Part shown: one piece after another, positions 8,599 to 17,937 of the stretch
How the letters are laid out: each line of letters begins with the position of its first letter
Numbering within the stretch: position 1 is the first letter of the stretch
Assembly (NCBI RefSeq): GCF_001984175.1
Contig: NZ_MTQP01000046.1
Location: 1 to 64,000 of the forward strand
Origin: Saccharothrix sp. ALI-22-I
GTDB taxonomy: Bacteria; Actinomycetota; Actinomycetes; Mycobacteriales; Pseudonocardiaceae
Length of the DNA: 64,000 nt
Direction: 5' to 3'
Made by a program: the position numbers and the translations under genes
The notes under the pieces: model-generated
What the model saw: only the letters and a program-made list of their open reading frames with translations
What the model was told of the DNA's origin: nothing
Database searches by the model: none

Positions 8599-10259
8599 CG
8601 CCGTGCTGCCGGGGAGGTGATGCCGGCGACGCGGCCGGACCCGATCGTGACGACCGTGTCGGCGTCGCGCAGGGCGCTTTCACGGTGCGCGATCACGATC
8701 CGGGTGGTGTCCGGGCAGTGCTCGGCGAGCCGGGTGAGGACGCGTTCCTCGGTGTCGACGTCCAGGGCGGAGGTCGCTTCGTCGAGCAGGAGCACGGGGG
8801 TCGCGGCGAGCACGGCCCGGGCGATGGCGAGCCGTTGTCGCTGCCCGCCGGACAGCCGGGCGCCGTTCTCGGTGAGCACCGTGGCGAAGCCCTGGGGGAG
8901 CGCCTCGATGAATGCCAGGGCGTCCGCGACGTGGGCGGCGGCGCGGACCTCCTCCGGTGTGGCGTCGGGGCGGGCCAGGCGCAGGTTCTCGTCCACGGTG
9001 CCGTGGAACAGGTAGGTGTGCTGGCCGACGACGCCGATGCTCGCGCGCAGGGCAGCGAGGGTGTAGTCGGCGATCGGGGTGCCGTCGAGTTCGATCGTCC
9101 CGTGCTGGGGGTCGGCGTGCCGGACGACGAGCCGGGCGAGCGTGCTCTTGCCGGCACCCGACGGGCCCACGATCCCGGTGGTGCTCCCCGGTGCGCAGTC
9201 GAAGCTGATGTCGGCGACGCCTGCCCCGTTCGGGTACCGGTAACCGACCTGCCGCAGCCGAAGCCCCGCCCCCGGACGGGCGGGATCGGTGCGCGTGCCC
9301 GTGTCCCCGACGGCCGGGCGCGCGGTGAGGATCTCGTCGATGCCCTCGACCGCGCCCAGTCCCTGGTAGCCGAGGTGCCAGTGGGCGGACAGGTCGAGCA
9401 CCGGGCGGAAGCACTCCCTGGCGCACAGCAGGAACAGCAACACCGACCCGGCCGGTGCCGAACCACCGAGGACTCCGGCGCAGGCGACGACGATGGTTGC
9501 GGCGGTGCCCAGGTGCAGTGCGAGCGAGCTGACGGCGGACTCCACGAGGGAGACCCGCAGTTGGGTCATCGTGGAGCGGTGCAGGTGTTCGCCGCGTTCG
9601 GCGAGTGCCTGGCCGGTCCGTCGGCCCGCGCCGAACACGCGCAGGACACCGATCGTCTGGGTGGCTTCGAGGTAGTCCGCCGCCAGCTTCTCGTAGGCGC
9701 GCCAACGGGTTCGTCCGGTCTTGAGCAGGCGGGCGTCCCAGAAGCGGGGGACGACCACGGCGCACAGCACCGCCGCAGCGAGAACAGCGGCGGCGGGGAC
9801 GGAGACGGTGAACAGCCATCCGGTGACGGCCGCGGGCACGACACAGGTCACGAGCAGCTGTGGCAGGTAGCGGCTGTAGTAGGCGTCGAGGGCCTCCACA
9901 CCGTCCACGACGGTGTGTGTGATCGCGCCGGACCGCTCTCCCTGCGCCCACGCCGGCCCCAGCGAGGCGATGCGGCGCAGCAGGTCGCCGCGCAGCCGGG
10001 TGCGGATCGCGATGCCGAACCGGGCGGCGGCGACCTCCCGGAACCACACCAGGACCGCACGCAACGCGACGACACCGACCAGCACCGCGATCACGGGCGC
10101 CACGGCGGCGCGGTCCCCGCCGGTGAGGTCGGCGAGGACGGCGGCCGCCAGGACGGCTCCGGCGACGTGGCAGGCCGACACCAGCGTCGACAGCGCCGCC
10201 AGGAGCGCGACCGGTCCGGCGACGACACCCGCCAGCTGCAGGAGCCTGCGGTGGATCAC
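8595..10259 (-). CDS. ABC half-transporter, CydD/IrtA-like (membrane plus ATPase domains)
   Basis: This 554-residue partner of the following half-transporter has an N-terminal transmembrane domain with six predicted helices and an ATPase domain with Walker A GPSGAGKST, signature LSGGQRQR and Walker B VLLLDEATSALD. I place the start at the GTG at 10259 because it overlaps the stop of the binding-protein gene by four bases (GTGA) and the protein from there has normal half-transporter length. The same frame is open much further upstream, but that part is the antisense reading of the binding-protein gene. The operon suggests translocation of the same ligand taken up by the FecBCD-type system. Confidence 0.85.
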   Translation of the reverse strand: MIHRRLLQLAGVVAGPVALLAALSTLVSACHVAGAVLAAAVLADLTGGDRAAVAPVIAVLVGVVALRAVLVWFREVAAARFGIAIRTRLRGDLLRRIASLGPAWAQGERSGAITHTVVDGVEALDAYYSRYLPQLLVTCVVPAAVTGWLFTVSVPAAAVLAAAVLCAVVVPRFWDARLLKTGRTRWRAYEKLAADYLEATQTIGVLRVFGAGRRTGQALAERGEHLHRSTMTQLRVSLVESAVSSLALHLGTAATIVVACAGVLGGSAPAGSVLLFLLCARECFRPVLDLSAHWHLGYQGLGAVEGIDEILTARPAVGDTGTRTDPARPGAGLRLRQVGYRYPNGAGVADISFDCAPGSTTGIVGPSGAGKSTLARLVVRHADPQHGTIELDGTPIADYTLAALRASIGVVGQHTYLFHGTVDENLRLARPDATPEEVRAAAHVADALAFIEALPQGFATVLTENGARLSGGQRQRLAIARAVLAATPVLLLDEATSALDVDTEERVLTRLAEHCPDTTRIVIAHRESALRDADTVVTIGSGRVAGITSPAARR

Positions 10260-11266
10260 GACGTGAAGGCGTCCGGGTGGAGCCGCTCGGCGATCTCCCG
10301 CACGACCGAGACGTTGCCGAGGGTGCCCGGGTAGGTGTCGGCCGCGTCGATCGAGATCAGCCGCTGTTCGCGCACGGCGGTCATGTCCGGGAACGTGCGG
10401 GTCAGGTAGTCGACGGTCGCCTGCTTGTGCTCGGGTGAGTTGACCGCGAACACGATCGCGGCGGGGTTCGACGCGGCGAGCGCCTCCGGGGTGATCTGCG
10501 CGGCGAAGAACTTGGCGAACTGCGGGTCCTCCGGCGAGAACACGTTGTCCCCGCCGGCCCGCCGGATGATGTCGTACTCGATACCGGCGCCGATCGCCGT
10601 CACGGTGGTGCCCTCCAGGTACACCTGGGCGACGGTCGGTTTGGCGCGGTCCGCGACGGCTTTGTCCACCGCGGCCAGGTCCGCCTTGCCCTTCTCGATC
10701 AGCGGCGCGGCCTTGTCGGGCACGGCGAAGATCCGGCCGAGGTTCTCCAGATCGGTGAAGACGTCCTCGACCGTGCCCTTCATGCGGCGCTCGGCGCACC
10801 CGCCCGTGGCGACGTACGCCGCGACGCCGGCCTCCTTCAGCTGCTCCAGGCTCGCGAAGCCCCGTTCGGCGGTGAACTCGTACATGGTCGGGGAGAACAC
10901 GAAGTCCGGTTTCGTGTTCAGCAGCTGTTCCCGGCTCGGCGGCCCGGACTCGCTCAGCACCGGGACGTCGGCGACCAGGCCTGCCACGTCGTCGGGCAGC
11001 GGCGCGGTGGCCGTCTGCGCCTGCCCGACGAGCGAGTCCGCGAGGCCCAACCGCAACAGCAGCGCGGTCTGCGACGGGCTCAGCCCGACCGCCGCGCTCG
11101 GCGCGCCGTCGACGGTGACGTCCCGGCCGCAGTTGGTGATCGTGACAGCCTGGCCGGTGGTGGAGGTCGTCGAGGTGTTCGGGGTGACCGAGGAGCCGCA
11201 GCCTGCGACCAGCGTGACGCTGACACCGAGTGCGAGCAGGGACAGGGTGTTACGCATTGATCTCAT
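10256..11266 (-). CDS. FecB-type ABC substrate-binding lipoprotein
   Basis: 336 residues with a lipoprotein signal (LLALGVSVTLVAGC) and a periplasmic-binding fold of the siderophore/cobalamin class (helical backbone type). Conserved stretches include LSPSQTALLLRLGLAD, ESGPPSREQLLNTKPDFV and the C-terminal TLGNVSVVREIAERL. Two cysteines in NCGRD and TGGC could form a disulfide. The subgroup resembles the actinobacterial lipoproteins annotated as putative F420-0 transporters, whose true ligand is unproven. The ATG at 11266 overlaps the ATPase gene by 17 bases, and the ATG at 11257 is an alternative start. It probably delivers a metal chelate to the FecCD permease encoded in the same operon. Confidence 0.85.
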   Translation of the reverse strand: MRSMRNTLSLLALGVSVTLVAGCGSSVTPNTSTTSTTGQAVTITNCGRDVTVDGAPSAAVGLSPSQTALLLRLGLADSLVGQAQTATAPLPDDVAGLVADVPVLSESGPPSREQLLNTKPDFVFSPTMYEFTAERGFASLEQLKEAGVAAYVATGGCAERRMKGTVEDVFTDLENLGRIFAVPDKAAPLIEKGKADLAAVDKAVADRAKPTVAQVYLEGTTVTAIGAGIEYDIIRRAGGDNVFSPEDPQFAKFFAAQITPEALAASNPAAIVFAVNSPEHKQATVDYLTRTFPDMTAVREQRLISIDAADTYPGTLGNVSVVREIAERLHPDAFTS

Positions 11267-12062
11267 CTCTGCGGTCGGTGGGATCTTGGCGGGTCTGCGG
11301 CGGGTGGTCGAAGACCAGGACGGGACGGCCGGTGCGCGGGTGCGTGAGCTGGTCGACGGCGACCCCGAACACGTCTTCGACCACGCGTGGCGTGAGCGCC
11401 TCGGTCGGTGTGCCGGTGGCGACGAGCCGTCCTGCGTCGAGGACCGCGATGTCGTCGCAGTGGGTGGCGGCGAGGTTGAGGTCGTGCAGTGCCGCGATGA
11501 TCGTGCGGTCCAGATCGGTCGCGATCCGCATGAGTTCGAGCTGGAAGGCGATGTCGAGGTGGTTGGTCGGCTCGTCGAGGACGAGGACCGGGGCGTCCGC
11601 GGCGAGCGCGCGGGCCAGCATGACCCGCTGCCGTTGCCCGCCGGACAACCGGCCGACGGGTCGGTCGGCGACGTCGGCGGCGCCCACCCGCTCCAGCGCG
11701 GACCACGCCAGGTCGAGATCGGCGTCGGTGTCGCGACCGAACCCGCGCTGGAACGGCACCCTGGCCAGCAGCACCACGTCCAGGACCGTCAGGTCGAACT
11801 CGGTCGACGTCTCCTGGGTCATGACCGACACCGTCCGGGCGACCGTCCGCCGATCGGTGCGCCACACGTCCCGCTCGTCGAGCAGCACCCGGCCCGACGA
11901 CGGCGCGACGGCCCGGTAGAGCGTGCGCAGCAACGTCGACTTGCCGCTGCCGTTGGGGCCGACCAGCCCGAGGAACCGGCCGGGGTGGATCTCCAGTTCC
12001 ACGTCGTGCAGCACCTCGCGGCCACCCAAGGAGACGCTGACGTGGTCGAAGCGCACCCTCAC
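11250..12062 (-). CDS. FecE-type ABC transporter ATP-binding protein
   Basis: This 270-residue ATPase of the iron-siderophore/cobalamin importer class contains Walker A GPNGSGKST, a signature around GRLSGGQRQR and Walker B VLVLDEPTNHLD, the latter characteristic of FecE/FhuC proteins. I start it at the GTG at 12062 because this overlaps the permease stop by four bases and begins directly at the first beta strand (VRVRFDHVSVSL). The ATG at 12107 would add 15 residues inside the permease gene. It couples ATP hydrolysis to import through the FecCD protein encoded upstream. Confidence 0.9.
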   Translation of the reverse strand: MRVRFDHVSVSLGGREVLHDVELEIHPGRFLGLVGPNGSGKSTLLRTLYRAVAPSSGRVLLDERDVWRTDRRTVARTVSVMTQETSTEFDLTVLDVVLLARVPFQRGFGRDTDADLDLAWSALERVGAADVADRPVGRLSGGQRQRVMLARALAADAPVLVLDEPTNHLDIAFQLELMRIATDLDRTIIAALHDLNLAATHCDDIAVLDAGRLVATGTPTEALTPRVVEDVFGVAVDQLTHPRTGRPVLVFDHPPQTRQDPTDRRDEINA

Positions 12063-13186
12063 CGGTCCAGTCCCGCCCGCGTCGCCGTGTCCCGGCGCAT
12101 CAGCCACAGGAAGAACGGCGCTCCCACCACTGCGGTGAGGATGCCGATCGGTACTTCGGCGGGCGCGGCGACCGTGCGCGACAGCAGGTCGGCGAGCATC
12201 AGGAACGCGGCGCCGCCGAGCACGGCGACCGGGAGCATCCGCCGGTGGTCCGCGCCCACGAGGATGCGGGCCACGTGCGGGATCACGAGACCGACGAAGC
12301 CGATGCCCCCGCTCACCGACACGATCGACCCGGTCAACAGGGCCGAGGTCACCAGGAGGACGGCACGCAGCCGGTTCACGTCCACACCCAACGCGGTCGC
12401 CGACTCGTCACCGGTCAGCAACGCGTTCATCGCCCGGGTCCGCAGCCCCACGACAACACATGCGACCGCGAACGCCACCGCGGGCACGACCAACGAGCCC
12501 ATGGACGCGGCGGAGACGCTGCCCAGCAGGAAGAACAGGACGCTGAACACGTTCTGCGCCTCGGTGGTCAACGTCAGGTAGCTGGTAATGGCGCTGAACA
12601 GGGAACCCAGGGCTACACCCGAGAGGATCATCCTGGTCGGCGACAGGACACCGCGGTGCCGGGCGGTGAGCGCGACACACGCACTGGCCACCAACGCGCC
12701 GGCGAACGCCGCGACGCCGAGCGGAAGGCCACCGACGGCGGCCGAGCCGAGGGTGATGACCAGGACCGCGCCGACCCCCGCGCCGGAGGAGACACCGAGC
12801 AAGTAGGGCTCGGCCAGCGGGTTGCGCACGATCACCTGCATGATCGCCCCCGCCAACGCCAGACCGGCGCCCGCCAGCGCGGCCAGCAACGCACGGGGCA
12901 GGCGGAACTGCCACACCGCCTGGTCCTGCAACACGGTCAGGCTGCCGTCCGACATCCACGGCATGTTCGGCACCAGGTGCCCGACCACGATTCGCGCCGC
13001 GTCCGCGAACCCGACCTCGACCGTCCCGACCGAGCCGGAGACGACCACCATCAGCAGGATCGCGACGCCGAGCGCCACGACCGTCACCCGCTGCCCGATC
13101 CGAGACCGGCGAACGGACGCCCGCCGGTCGGCATCAACCGACGACGCGGACGACCGCGGACGAACAACCATGAGCAAGCCGATCAC
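12059..13186 (-). CDS. FecCD-type ABC transporter permease
   Basis: The 375-residue inner-membrane permease of the BtuC/FecCD family has about ten hydrophobic segments. Diagnostic stretches are FRLPRALLAALAGAGLALAG, NPLAEPYLLGVSSGAG and GFVGLVIPHVARILVG. It is the first gene of a five-gene operon in which every junction overlaps. A palindrome resembling a Zur box lies 36-50 bases before the start codon (13222-13236), so zinc-dependent repression is likely. GTG at 13186 and ATG at 13171 are both possible starts. There is a single permease gene, which would act as a homodimer. Confidence 0.92.
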   Translation of the reverse strand: MIGLLMVVRPRSSASSVDADRRASVRRSRIGQRVTVVALGVAILLMVVVSGSVGTVEVGFADAARIVVGHLVPNMPWMSDGSLTVLQDQAVWQFRLPRALLAALAGAGLALAGAIMQVIVRNPLAEPYLLGVSSGAGVGAVLVITLGSAAVGGLPLGVAAFAGALVASACVALTARHRGVLSPTRMILSGVALGSLFSAITSYLTLTTEAQNVFSVLFFLLGSVSAASMGSLVVPAVAFAVACVVVGLRTRAMNALLTGDESATALGVDVNRLRAVLLVTSALLTGSIVSVSGGIGFVGLVIPHVARILVGADHRRMLPVAVLGGAAFLMLADLLSRTVAAPAEVPIGILTAVVGAPFFLWLMRRDTATRAGLDR

Positions 13187-13221
13187 TCTGCACCGGGGGA
13201 CCGCGCGAGCTTAACCGCACC

Positions 13222-13236
13222 TGATAATCGTTATCA
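13222..13236 (-). promoter_or_regulatory. Zur-like palindrome upstream of the FecCD operon
   Basis: TGATAATCGTTATCA consists of two perfect six-base arms around TCG. It matches the core of the actinobacterial Zur box (TGAAAATCATTTTCA) at 12 of 15 positions and stands out in an otherwise GC-rich intergenic region. A Fur-type site is the alternative reading. Confidence 0.6.
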
Positions 13237-13357
13237 ACGGGGATTCCGACCTTGATCGAGGCCAACCCGTTGCGGTGGCCTGGCCGGAGGCCGGGCCTCG
13301 GTGATGCCCGGGCTGAGGCCTCCAAGCGCTCCCCGGTATCGGCTTGGCTCGGTGGTC

Positions 13358-13726
13358 CTACTCCCGCTCCGCCGACCAGCGTGGAGCGGGCAACGGGTGC
13401 TCGTGCAGGTGTGGTTCGAGGTCGTCCCACGAGGGCAGGGGGTCGTCGAACCGTCGCCACGCGGTCGGACCCGCCGCGAGTTCGGCGTCGGTGAGCAGTG
13501 CGGGGTCGAGCCTGCGGCGTGGTTCGTCGCGGTCGAGGTCGACGCCGATGAACACCAGCTCCTGGCGACCGGTGTCGAGCACCTCGCTCATGTCGTTGAC
13601 CACCACCGCCACCCGGTGTCCTTCCCGGTTGGCCAGCACGTGGTTGAGCAGGGTGGTCTTGCCCGCACCGAGGAAACCGGACAGCACGGTGACGGGGACG
13701 CGACGGGGCTTGGGCGCAGCGGACAT
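13358..13726 (-). pseudogene. COG0523 (CobW-like) GTPase with a large internal deletion
   Basis: COG0523 proteins are metallochaperone-type GTPases of about 350-400 residues. The first 40 residues are intact, with P-loop [15 protein letters not shown] and [11 protein letters not shown]. The reading then passes in frame directly into the C-terminal tail ([42 protein letters not shown]). The CxCC metal motif and the rest of the GTPase and CobW_C domains (about 250 residues) are missing. The clean in-frame join suggests a deletion rather than divergence. Its place beside Zur-like boxes fits a former zinc-starvation gene. Confidence 0.75.
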
Positions 13727-13895
13727 GATCACAATCTCGGTGTAGGGACGGTGGCGGATGCGGGCCGCCGGTGGTGGCGGCCCGTCCGGTCAACGTCCGG
13801 GAGTGTGCAGTTCTCCGTGTTCGCTGTGACGCTGATCAAGCCGCTGGTCACTGGCGCGTCTTCCCTGCGCCGAGCTTATTGCCTACTCTTCGCAA

Positions 13896-14432
13896 GTGCA
13901 TACTTATTGCATCAGGGTGGCGACGCGGGATGACGTCGACGGCGCCCGCGTGGTGATGCTCGACGCCGTCTACCGGGACTTCGGTACCGGCTACGTGCCT
14001 CGTTGGCACCGCGACATCTTGGATCCCGAGGCGTTCTACCTGCGGTCTGAGCGGCACACCCTGCTCGTGGCGGTCGACGGGCAGGACGGGACGGTGGTCG
14101 CCACCGGGGCGTTGGATTCGCGAGGGCCTGCGCATCCGCCGAGTCCGCGGTGGCTGGCCGAGCGCTACCCGTCGGGGGAGACCGCCCAGTTGCGGCGCGT
14201 GTACGTCCGCCCCGAGCACCGGCGGCGGGGTCTGGCCCGGCGGATGGTGGGCGAGCTGCTGGACTTCGCGAAGGCGGACGGCGGTTACCGCGCGGTGTAC
14301 CTGCACGCCTACCCGCATGCGCCCGGCGCGTTGGCCCTGTGGCAGTCGCTGGGCGAGGTGGTGTGCGACGAGCGGCACGAGGTGTCCGGTGGCGGGAGTG
14401 GGGTCGTCCACTTCGAAGTACCCCTCCATTGA
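13896..14432 (+). CDS. GNAT-family N-acetyltransferase
   Basis: 178 residues with acetyl-CoA binding motif A as LRRVYVRPEHRRRGLARRMV (about residues 101-120) and the usual C-terminal beta-bulge region. The acceptor substrate is not deducible. The gene starts at GTG with no strong ribosome-binding site and ends two bases before the Zur-like box of the downstream transport operon, so it is probably not itself in that regulon. A role in acylating a metallophore is conceivable from context only. Confidence 0.8.
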   Translation: MHTYCIRVATRDDVDGARVVMLDAVYRDFGTGYVPRWHRDILDPEAFYLRSERHTLLVAVDGQDGTVVATGALDSRGPAHPPSPRWLAERYPSGETAQLRRVYVRPEHRRRGLARRMVGELLDFAKADGGYRAVYLHAYPHAPGALALWQSLGEVVCDERHEVSGGGSGVVHFEVPLH

Positions 14433-14433
14433 T

Positions 14434-14454
14434 TGATAATGAATTTCATTTACA
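14434..14454 (+). promoter_or_regulatory. Zur-like box upstream of the OppA-type operon
   Basis: Starts TGATAATGAATTTCATTTAC and matches the actinobacterial Zur pattern at 17 of 20 informative positions; its centre is a perfect interrupted palindrome, AATGAA-T-TTCATT. It lies eleven bases before the GTG of the binding-protein gene, so binding would block a promoter giving a nearly leaderless transcript. Confidence 0.7.
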
Positions 14455-14464
14455 CTTCCTGCCT

Positions 14465-15997
14465 GTGACACCTCGGAGAACCAGGACCACGCGCTTCCAC
14501 CGCCACCACCGACTGGCCGCCGGTCTGTTGGCCTGCCTGCTCGTCTCGGGCTGTTTCGCCCCCGGTGGCGGCTCGTCGGCGTCGGACTCGTCCGGCTCGG
14601 GGGACGGCGGTCGGCTCCGCGTCGCGTTCGCCTTCCCTCCCACGCAGAACTACTCGCCCTACGGACAGGACGCGTTCAGCCTGTCCCGGCTGGGCGTCGC
14701 GGAGGGTCTGACGAGGCTGGACGAGAACGGCACCGCGGTACCCGCGCTCGCCCAGTCCTGGAGCAGTGAGAAGGACGGCCGCGGTTGGCTGTTCACCCTG
14801 CGGGAAGCGAGGTTCCACGACGGCGGCGACGTGACGGCCGCCGCTGTCGTCTCCGCTCTCACCCACGCCACGCAAGCCAAGCCGGCGCCCGCCGCGCTCG
14901 CGGGGATCAGCCTGACCGCCGAGGCCGCAGGCGATCGGCAGGTGCGGATCAGCACCGCCGCACCCGATCCGGTGCTCCCGCAGCGGCTGTCGAACCCGAG
15001 CCTGGCGGTGTTCTCCGCCAAGGCGTACGAGAAGAGCGGCACCGTGGACCCGGTCGGCACCGCCACCGGCCCATTCAGGCTCACGAAGACCACCGGTACC
15101 ACCGAGGCCACCGCCGAGCGCTTCGACGACTACTGGGGCGGGCGTGCCCAGACCTCCGGAATCGACGCGAAGTTCGTCGCGGACGGCGCCGCCCGCGCGA
15201 ACGCCCTGCGCAGCGGTGAGGTGGACATCGCCGAGGCGATCCCGGTGTCGCAGATCGCCTCCCTGGACTCCGGCACGGTCCGGGAGGTGGCCACCGCCCG
15301 CACCACCGGCCTGTTCCTCAACGCCAGGTCCGGCCCGTTCGCCGACCCGGCGGTGCGCGCCGCGGCCCGGGTGGCGGTCGACACCTCGGTCCTGGCCAAG
15401 GACGTGTTCGAGGGGTATGCCGATCCCGCCCGTGGTCTGTTCGGGCCCGCGCTGACCTGGGCACAGGGCAAGCGGGTCGAGCTCACGGGGCGGGCGCAGG
15501 CGGCGCGGGTCGACGGGATCGCCATCACGCTCGCCACCTACGACAACCGGCCCGAGTTGCCCGAGATCGCCCAGGTGCTGCAGCAGCAGCTGCAACGGGC
15601 CGGTTTCACGGTGGCGCTGGAGGTGCGGGAGTCGTCGCGGCTGCTCACCGATGCGCTGGCGGGGAAGTTCGACGCGTTCGTCGGCGCCAGGAACATGATG
15701 CTCGACACCGGCGATCCGGTCTCGGTCCTCACCAGCGACTTCACCTGCGCCGGCAGCTACAACATGGCCCTGCTGTGCGACAAGGGGGTGGACGGGACCG
15801 TCGCCCAGGCGGCGACCATCGCCGACCTCGGCAAGCGGCAGGACGCGGCGATGGCGGCGGAAGCGGCGATCCTCGGCACCGACGCGGTGGTCCCGCTGGT
15901 CCACCAGAAGGCGGTCATCGGAGTCGGCGCCTCGGTGCGGGGGGTGCTCCTCGACCCGTACGAGCGCGCCTTCGTCGGGGCCGGGACCCGGCGCTGA
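14465..15997 (+). CDS. Family 5 (OppA/NikA/CntA-type) ABC substrate-binding lipoprotein
   Basis: 510 residues with a lipoprotein signal ending in the lipobox LVSGC (cysteine near residue 30). The mature part shows the SBP family 5 pattern: LGVAEGLTRLDENG, ALAQSWS, FTLREARFHDGGDVTAAAVV and GPFRLTKTTG. The family binds peptides, nickel chelates or opine metallophores such as staphylopine. A Zur-like box sits immediately upstream and there is no evident ribosome-binding site, which fits a near-leaderless transcript. The next gene is a fused permease and the third an MFS exporter, the same combination of parts as staphylococcal cnt operons. Binding of a zinc chelate is therefore my preferred but unproven role. 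Confidence 0.85.
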   Translation: MTPRRTRTTRFHRHHRLAAGLLACLLVSGCFAPGGGSSASDSSGSGDGGRLRVAFAFPPTQNYSPYGQDAFSLSRLGVAEGLTRLDENGTAVPALAQSWSSEKDGRGWLFTLREARFHDGGDVTAAAVVSALTHATQAKPAPAALAGISLTAEAAGDRQVRISTAAPDPVLPQRLSNPSLAVFSAKAYEKSGTVDPVGTATGPFRLTKTTGTTEATAERFDDYWGGRAQTSGIDAKFVADGAARANALRSGEVDIAEAIPVSQIASLDSGTVREVATARTTGLFLNARSGPFADPAVRAAARVAVDTSVLAKDVFEGYADPARGLFGPALTWAQGKRVELTGRAQAARVDGIAITLATYDNRPELPEIAQVLQQQLQRAGFTVALEVRESSRLLTDALAGKFDAFVGARNMMLDTGDPVSVLTSDFTCAGSYNMALLCDKGVDGTVAQAATIADLGKRQDAAMAAEAAILGTDAVVPLVHQKAVIGVGASVRGVLLDPYERAFVGAGTRR

Positions 15998-16014
15998 AGG
16001 GGCGGACGGGGTTC

Positions 16015-17937
16015 ATGCGGAGCAGTCGCACGCCCGCCTCCGGCACCGGCGGCGAGGGCGGGACGACAGCCGGCGTGGTGTGGCGCGGTGCGTCGGTCCT
16101 GTTGTGGCGAGTCGTGCTCGCGGCCGTCCTGGTGTGCGGGATCGGGCTGCTGCCGTGGCTGTCCCGCACCGATCCGGCGCTGACCGTGCTCAAGGCGCGT
16201 TCGGCCGAGCGCGACCCGACGCCCGAGACGCTGGCGGCGGTGCGGGACGAGCTCGGGCTCGACGCCGGGCCGCTGCGGTTGCTCGGGCAGTGGCTCGGTG
16301 GGCTGTTGCGTGGTGACGCGGGCCGGTCGTGGCTTTCCGGCACCGAGGTCATGCCCTCGGTCGTCCAGGCCCTCGGCGTCTCGCTGACGCTGATGACCGT
16401 GGCGCTCGCCGTCGCCGTGCTCACGGCCGCGGCGGTGTGCGCCCGCTCCCTGCGGCGTGGATCGCGGTTCGGGCTTGTTGGGCGGGCGGCGGGCGGTAGC
16501 GGCGCGGCGGTCCTGGCGGCACTGCCGGAGTTCCTGACCGCTTCCGTGCTGGCCACCGTGATCGGTGTCCAGCTCGGTTGGCTGCCCGCGCTCGGCTGGT
16601 ACGGGTCGCAGTGGATGGTGCTGCCGGCGCTCGCGCTCGGCGTGCCCACCGGCGCGATCCTCGGGCGGATGCTGGACGACCTGCTGCCGGCCGCGTTCAC
16701 CGAGCCGTGGGCGCTGGCCGCGGCCGGCCGCGGTATCCCGCAAGGAAGCCTCGCCCGCCAGGCGGTGCGGCGCTGTGTGCCGGGGATGCTGCCGAACCTC
16801 GGGCTGTTCGTCGTCGGCCTGACCGGCGGCTCCGTCGCGGTCGAGCAGATCTTCGACATCCCCGGGATCGGCCGGCTGACCCTGCAGGCCGCCATCGCCC
16901 AGGACCTCCCCGTGCTGCAAACCGGCAGCCTCGCCTTGATCCTGCTCGCGTCCGCCGCCGGGGCACTGGCCCGGCGCGCCGCCCCGCTGCTCCTGGGGCC
17001 GGCGCTGCGGGACGGCGCCCTGCAGTCCCTGCACCAGCCGGCACCACCCGCGCCCCGAACGCTGCCCTTGATGTACGGCATCGTGCTGCTCGGCGCCATC
17101 GTGCTGGGCCTGCTGCGCGACCCGCTGGCCGTGAACACCGCCGCGCGCCTGCGAGCACCGTCGTGGGCGCACCCGTTCGGCACCGACGCGCTGGGCCGCG
17201 ACCTGCTGGCCCGTCTCGCGCACGGGGCGTTCGCCACGCTTTCCGTCGCGCTCGCGATCAGTGTCGCCGCGCTGGTCACCGGGGTGCTGCTCGGCCTGCT
17301 GCCCAGACTGTCCGGCCCGCTCGTCGACGCCGTCAACGCCGTACCGCCGGTCCTGTCCGGACTCCTCGTCACGGGCATCGCCGGCAGCGGTCCGTACACA
17401 CCCGCGCTCGCCGTGGCCGCCGTCGCCTGGTCCCCACTGGCCACCCACGCCTCCGCGCTGCTGCGGCAGGAACGCGCCACCACCCACGTGGCGGCGACCC
17501 GCGCCCTGGGAGCCGGGCCCCGGTACCTGCTCCGCCGGCACCTGCTGCCCGCCGTCCTCCCGCCGGTCACCCGCCATGCCCTGCTCCGCATCCCCGGCAT
17601 CGCGCTCGCCCTGGCCGCCCTGGGTTTCCTCGGTCTGGGCGCCCAACCGCCGTCACCCGAGTGGGGCCTGCTGCTCGCCGAGAACCTGCCCTACGCCGAG
17701 CGCGCCCCGTGGGCGGTGCTGGCCCCCGCCGCCGCGCTCGCCCTGCTGGGCGCGTTGGCGGTCACCGCAGCAGGCGGAGTCCGCCTCCCACGGTGGACAC
17801 GGGCACGCGGCTCCTCGACGACAGAACGCGTCGATCCCCTTCCCGTGCCGAACCCACCCACACCGCGGCGACCAGAGCGAGGAACGACCCCGATGCGGCA
17901 CACCACAGCCGTCACTACCCGTGAGGATTCCGCATGA
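16015..17937 (+). CDS. Fused OppB-OppC-type ABC permease
   Basis: 640 residues combine two permeases that are normally separate. The first half has an OppB-like domain with the ATPase-docking EAA loop around AAAGRGIPQGSLARQ, followed by VEQIFDIPGIGRLTLQAA. The second half, from about residue 345, is OppC-like with FGTDALGRDLLARL and a second EAA loop at ATRALGAGPRYLLRRH. About 50 polar residues trail the last helix, including a run that looks like a former intergenic region (GAGGAA then ATG at 17893). No Opp-type ATPase gene follows, so an ATPase must come from elsewhere or was deleted. The start follows the binding-protein stop by 17 bases. Confidence 0.85.
   Translation: MRSSRTPASGTGGEGGTTAGVVWRGASVLLWRVVLAAVLVCGIGLLPWLSRTDPALTVLKARSAERDPTPETLAAVRDELGLDAGPLRLLGQWLGGLLRGDAGRSWLSGTEVMPSVVQALGVSLTLMTVALAVAVLTAAAVCARSLRRGSRFGLVGRAAGGSGAAVLAALPEFLTASVLATVIGVQLGWLPALGWYGSQWMVLPALALGVPTGAILGRMLDDLLPAAFTEPWALAAAGRGIPQGSLARQAVRRCVPGMLPNLGLFVVGLTGGSVAVEQIFDIPGIGRLTLQAAIAQDLPVLQTGSLALILLASAAGALARRAAPLLLGPALRDGALQSLHQPAPPAPRTLPLMYGIVLLGAIVLGLLRDPLAVNTAARLRAPSWAHPFGTDALGRDLLARLAHGAFATLSVALAISVAALVTGVLLGLLPRLSGPLVDAVNAVPPVLSGLLVTGIAGSGPYTPALAVAAVAWSPLATHASALLRQERATTHVAATRALGAGPRYLLRRHLLPAVLPPVTRHALLRIPGIALALAALGFLGLGAQPPSPEWGLLLAENLPYAERAPWAVLAPAAALALLGALAVTAAGGVRLPRWTRARGSSTTERVDPLPVPNPPTPRRPERGTTPMRHTTAVTTREDSA

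Noticed and set aside
6946..10259. Cytochrome bd assembly role (true CydDC)
   Set aside because: No cydAB genes are present and the pair is embedded in a FecBCD operon with a Zur-like box, so a metal-chelate role fits better; not excluded biochemically.
10260..10799. Upstream extension of the CydD-like ABC gene
   Set aside because: This part of the frame is antisense-like reading within the binding-protein gene; the GTG at 10259 with a 4-base overlap gives normal length.
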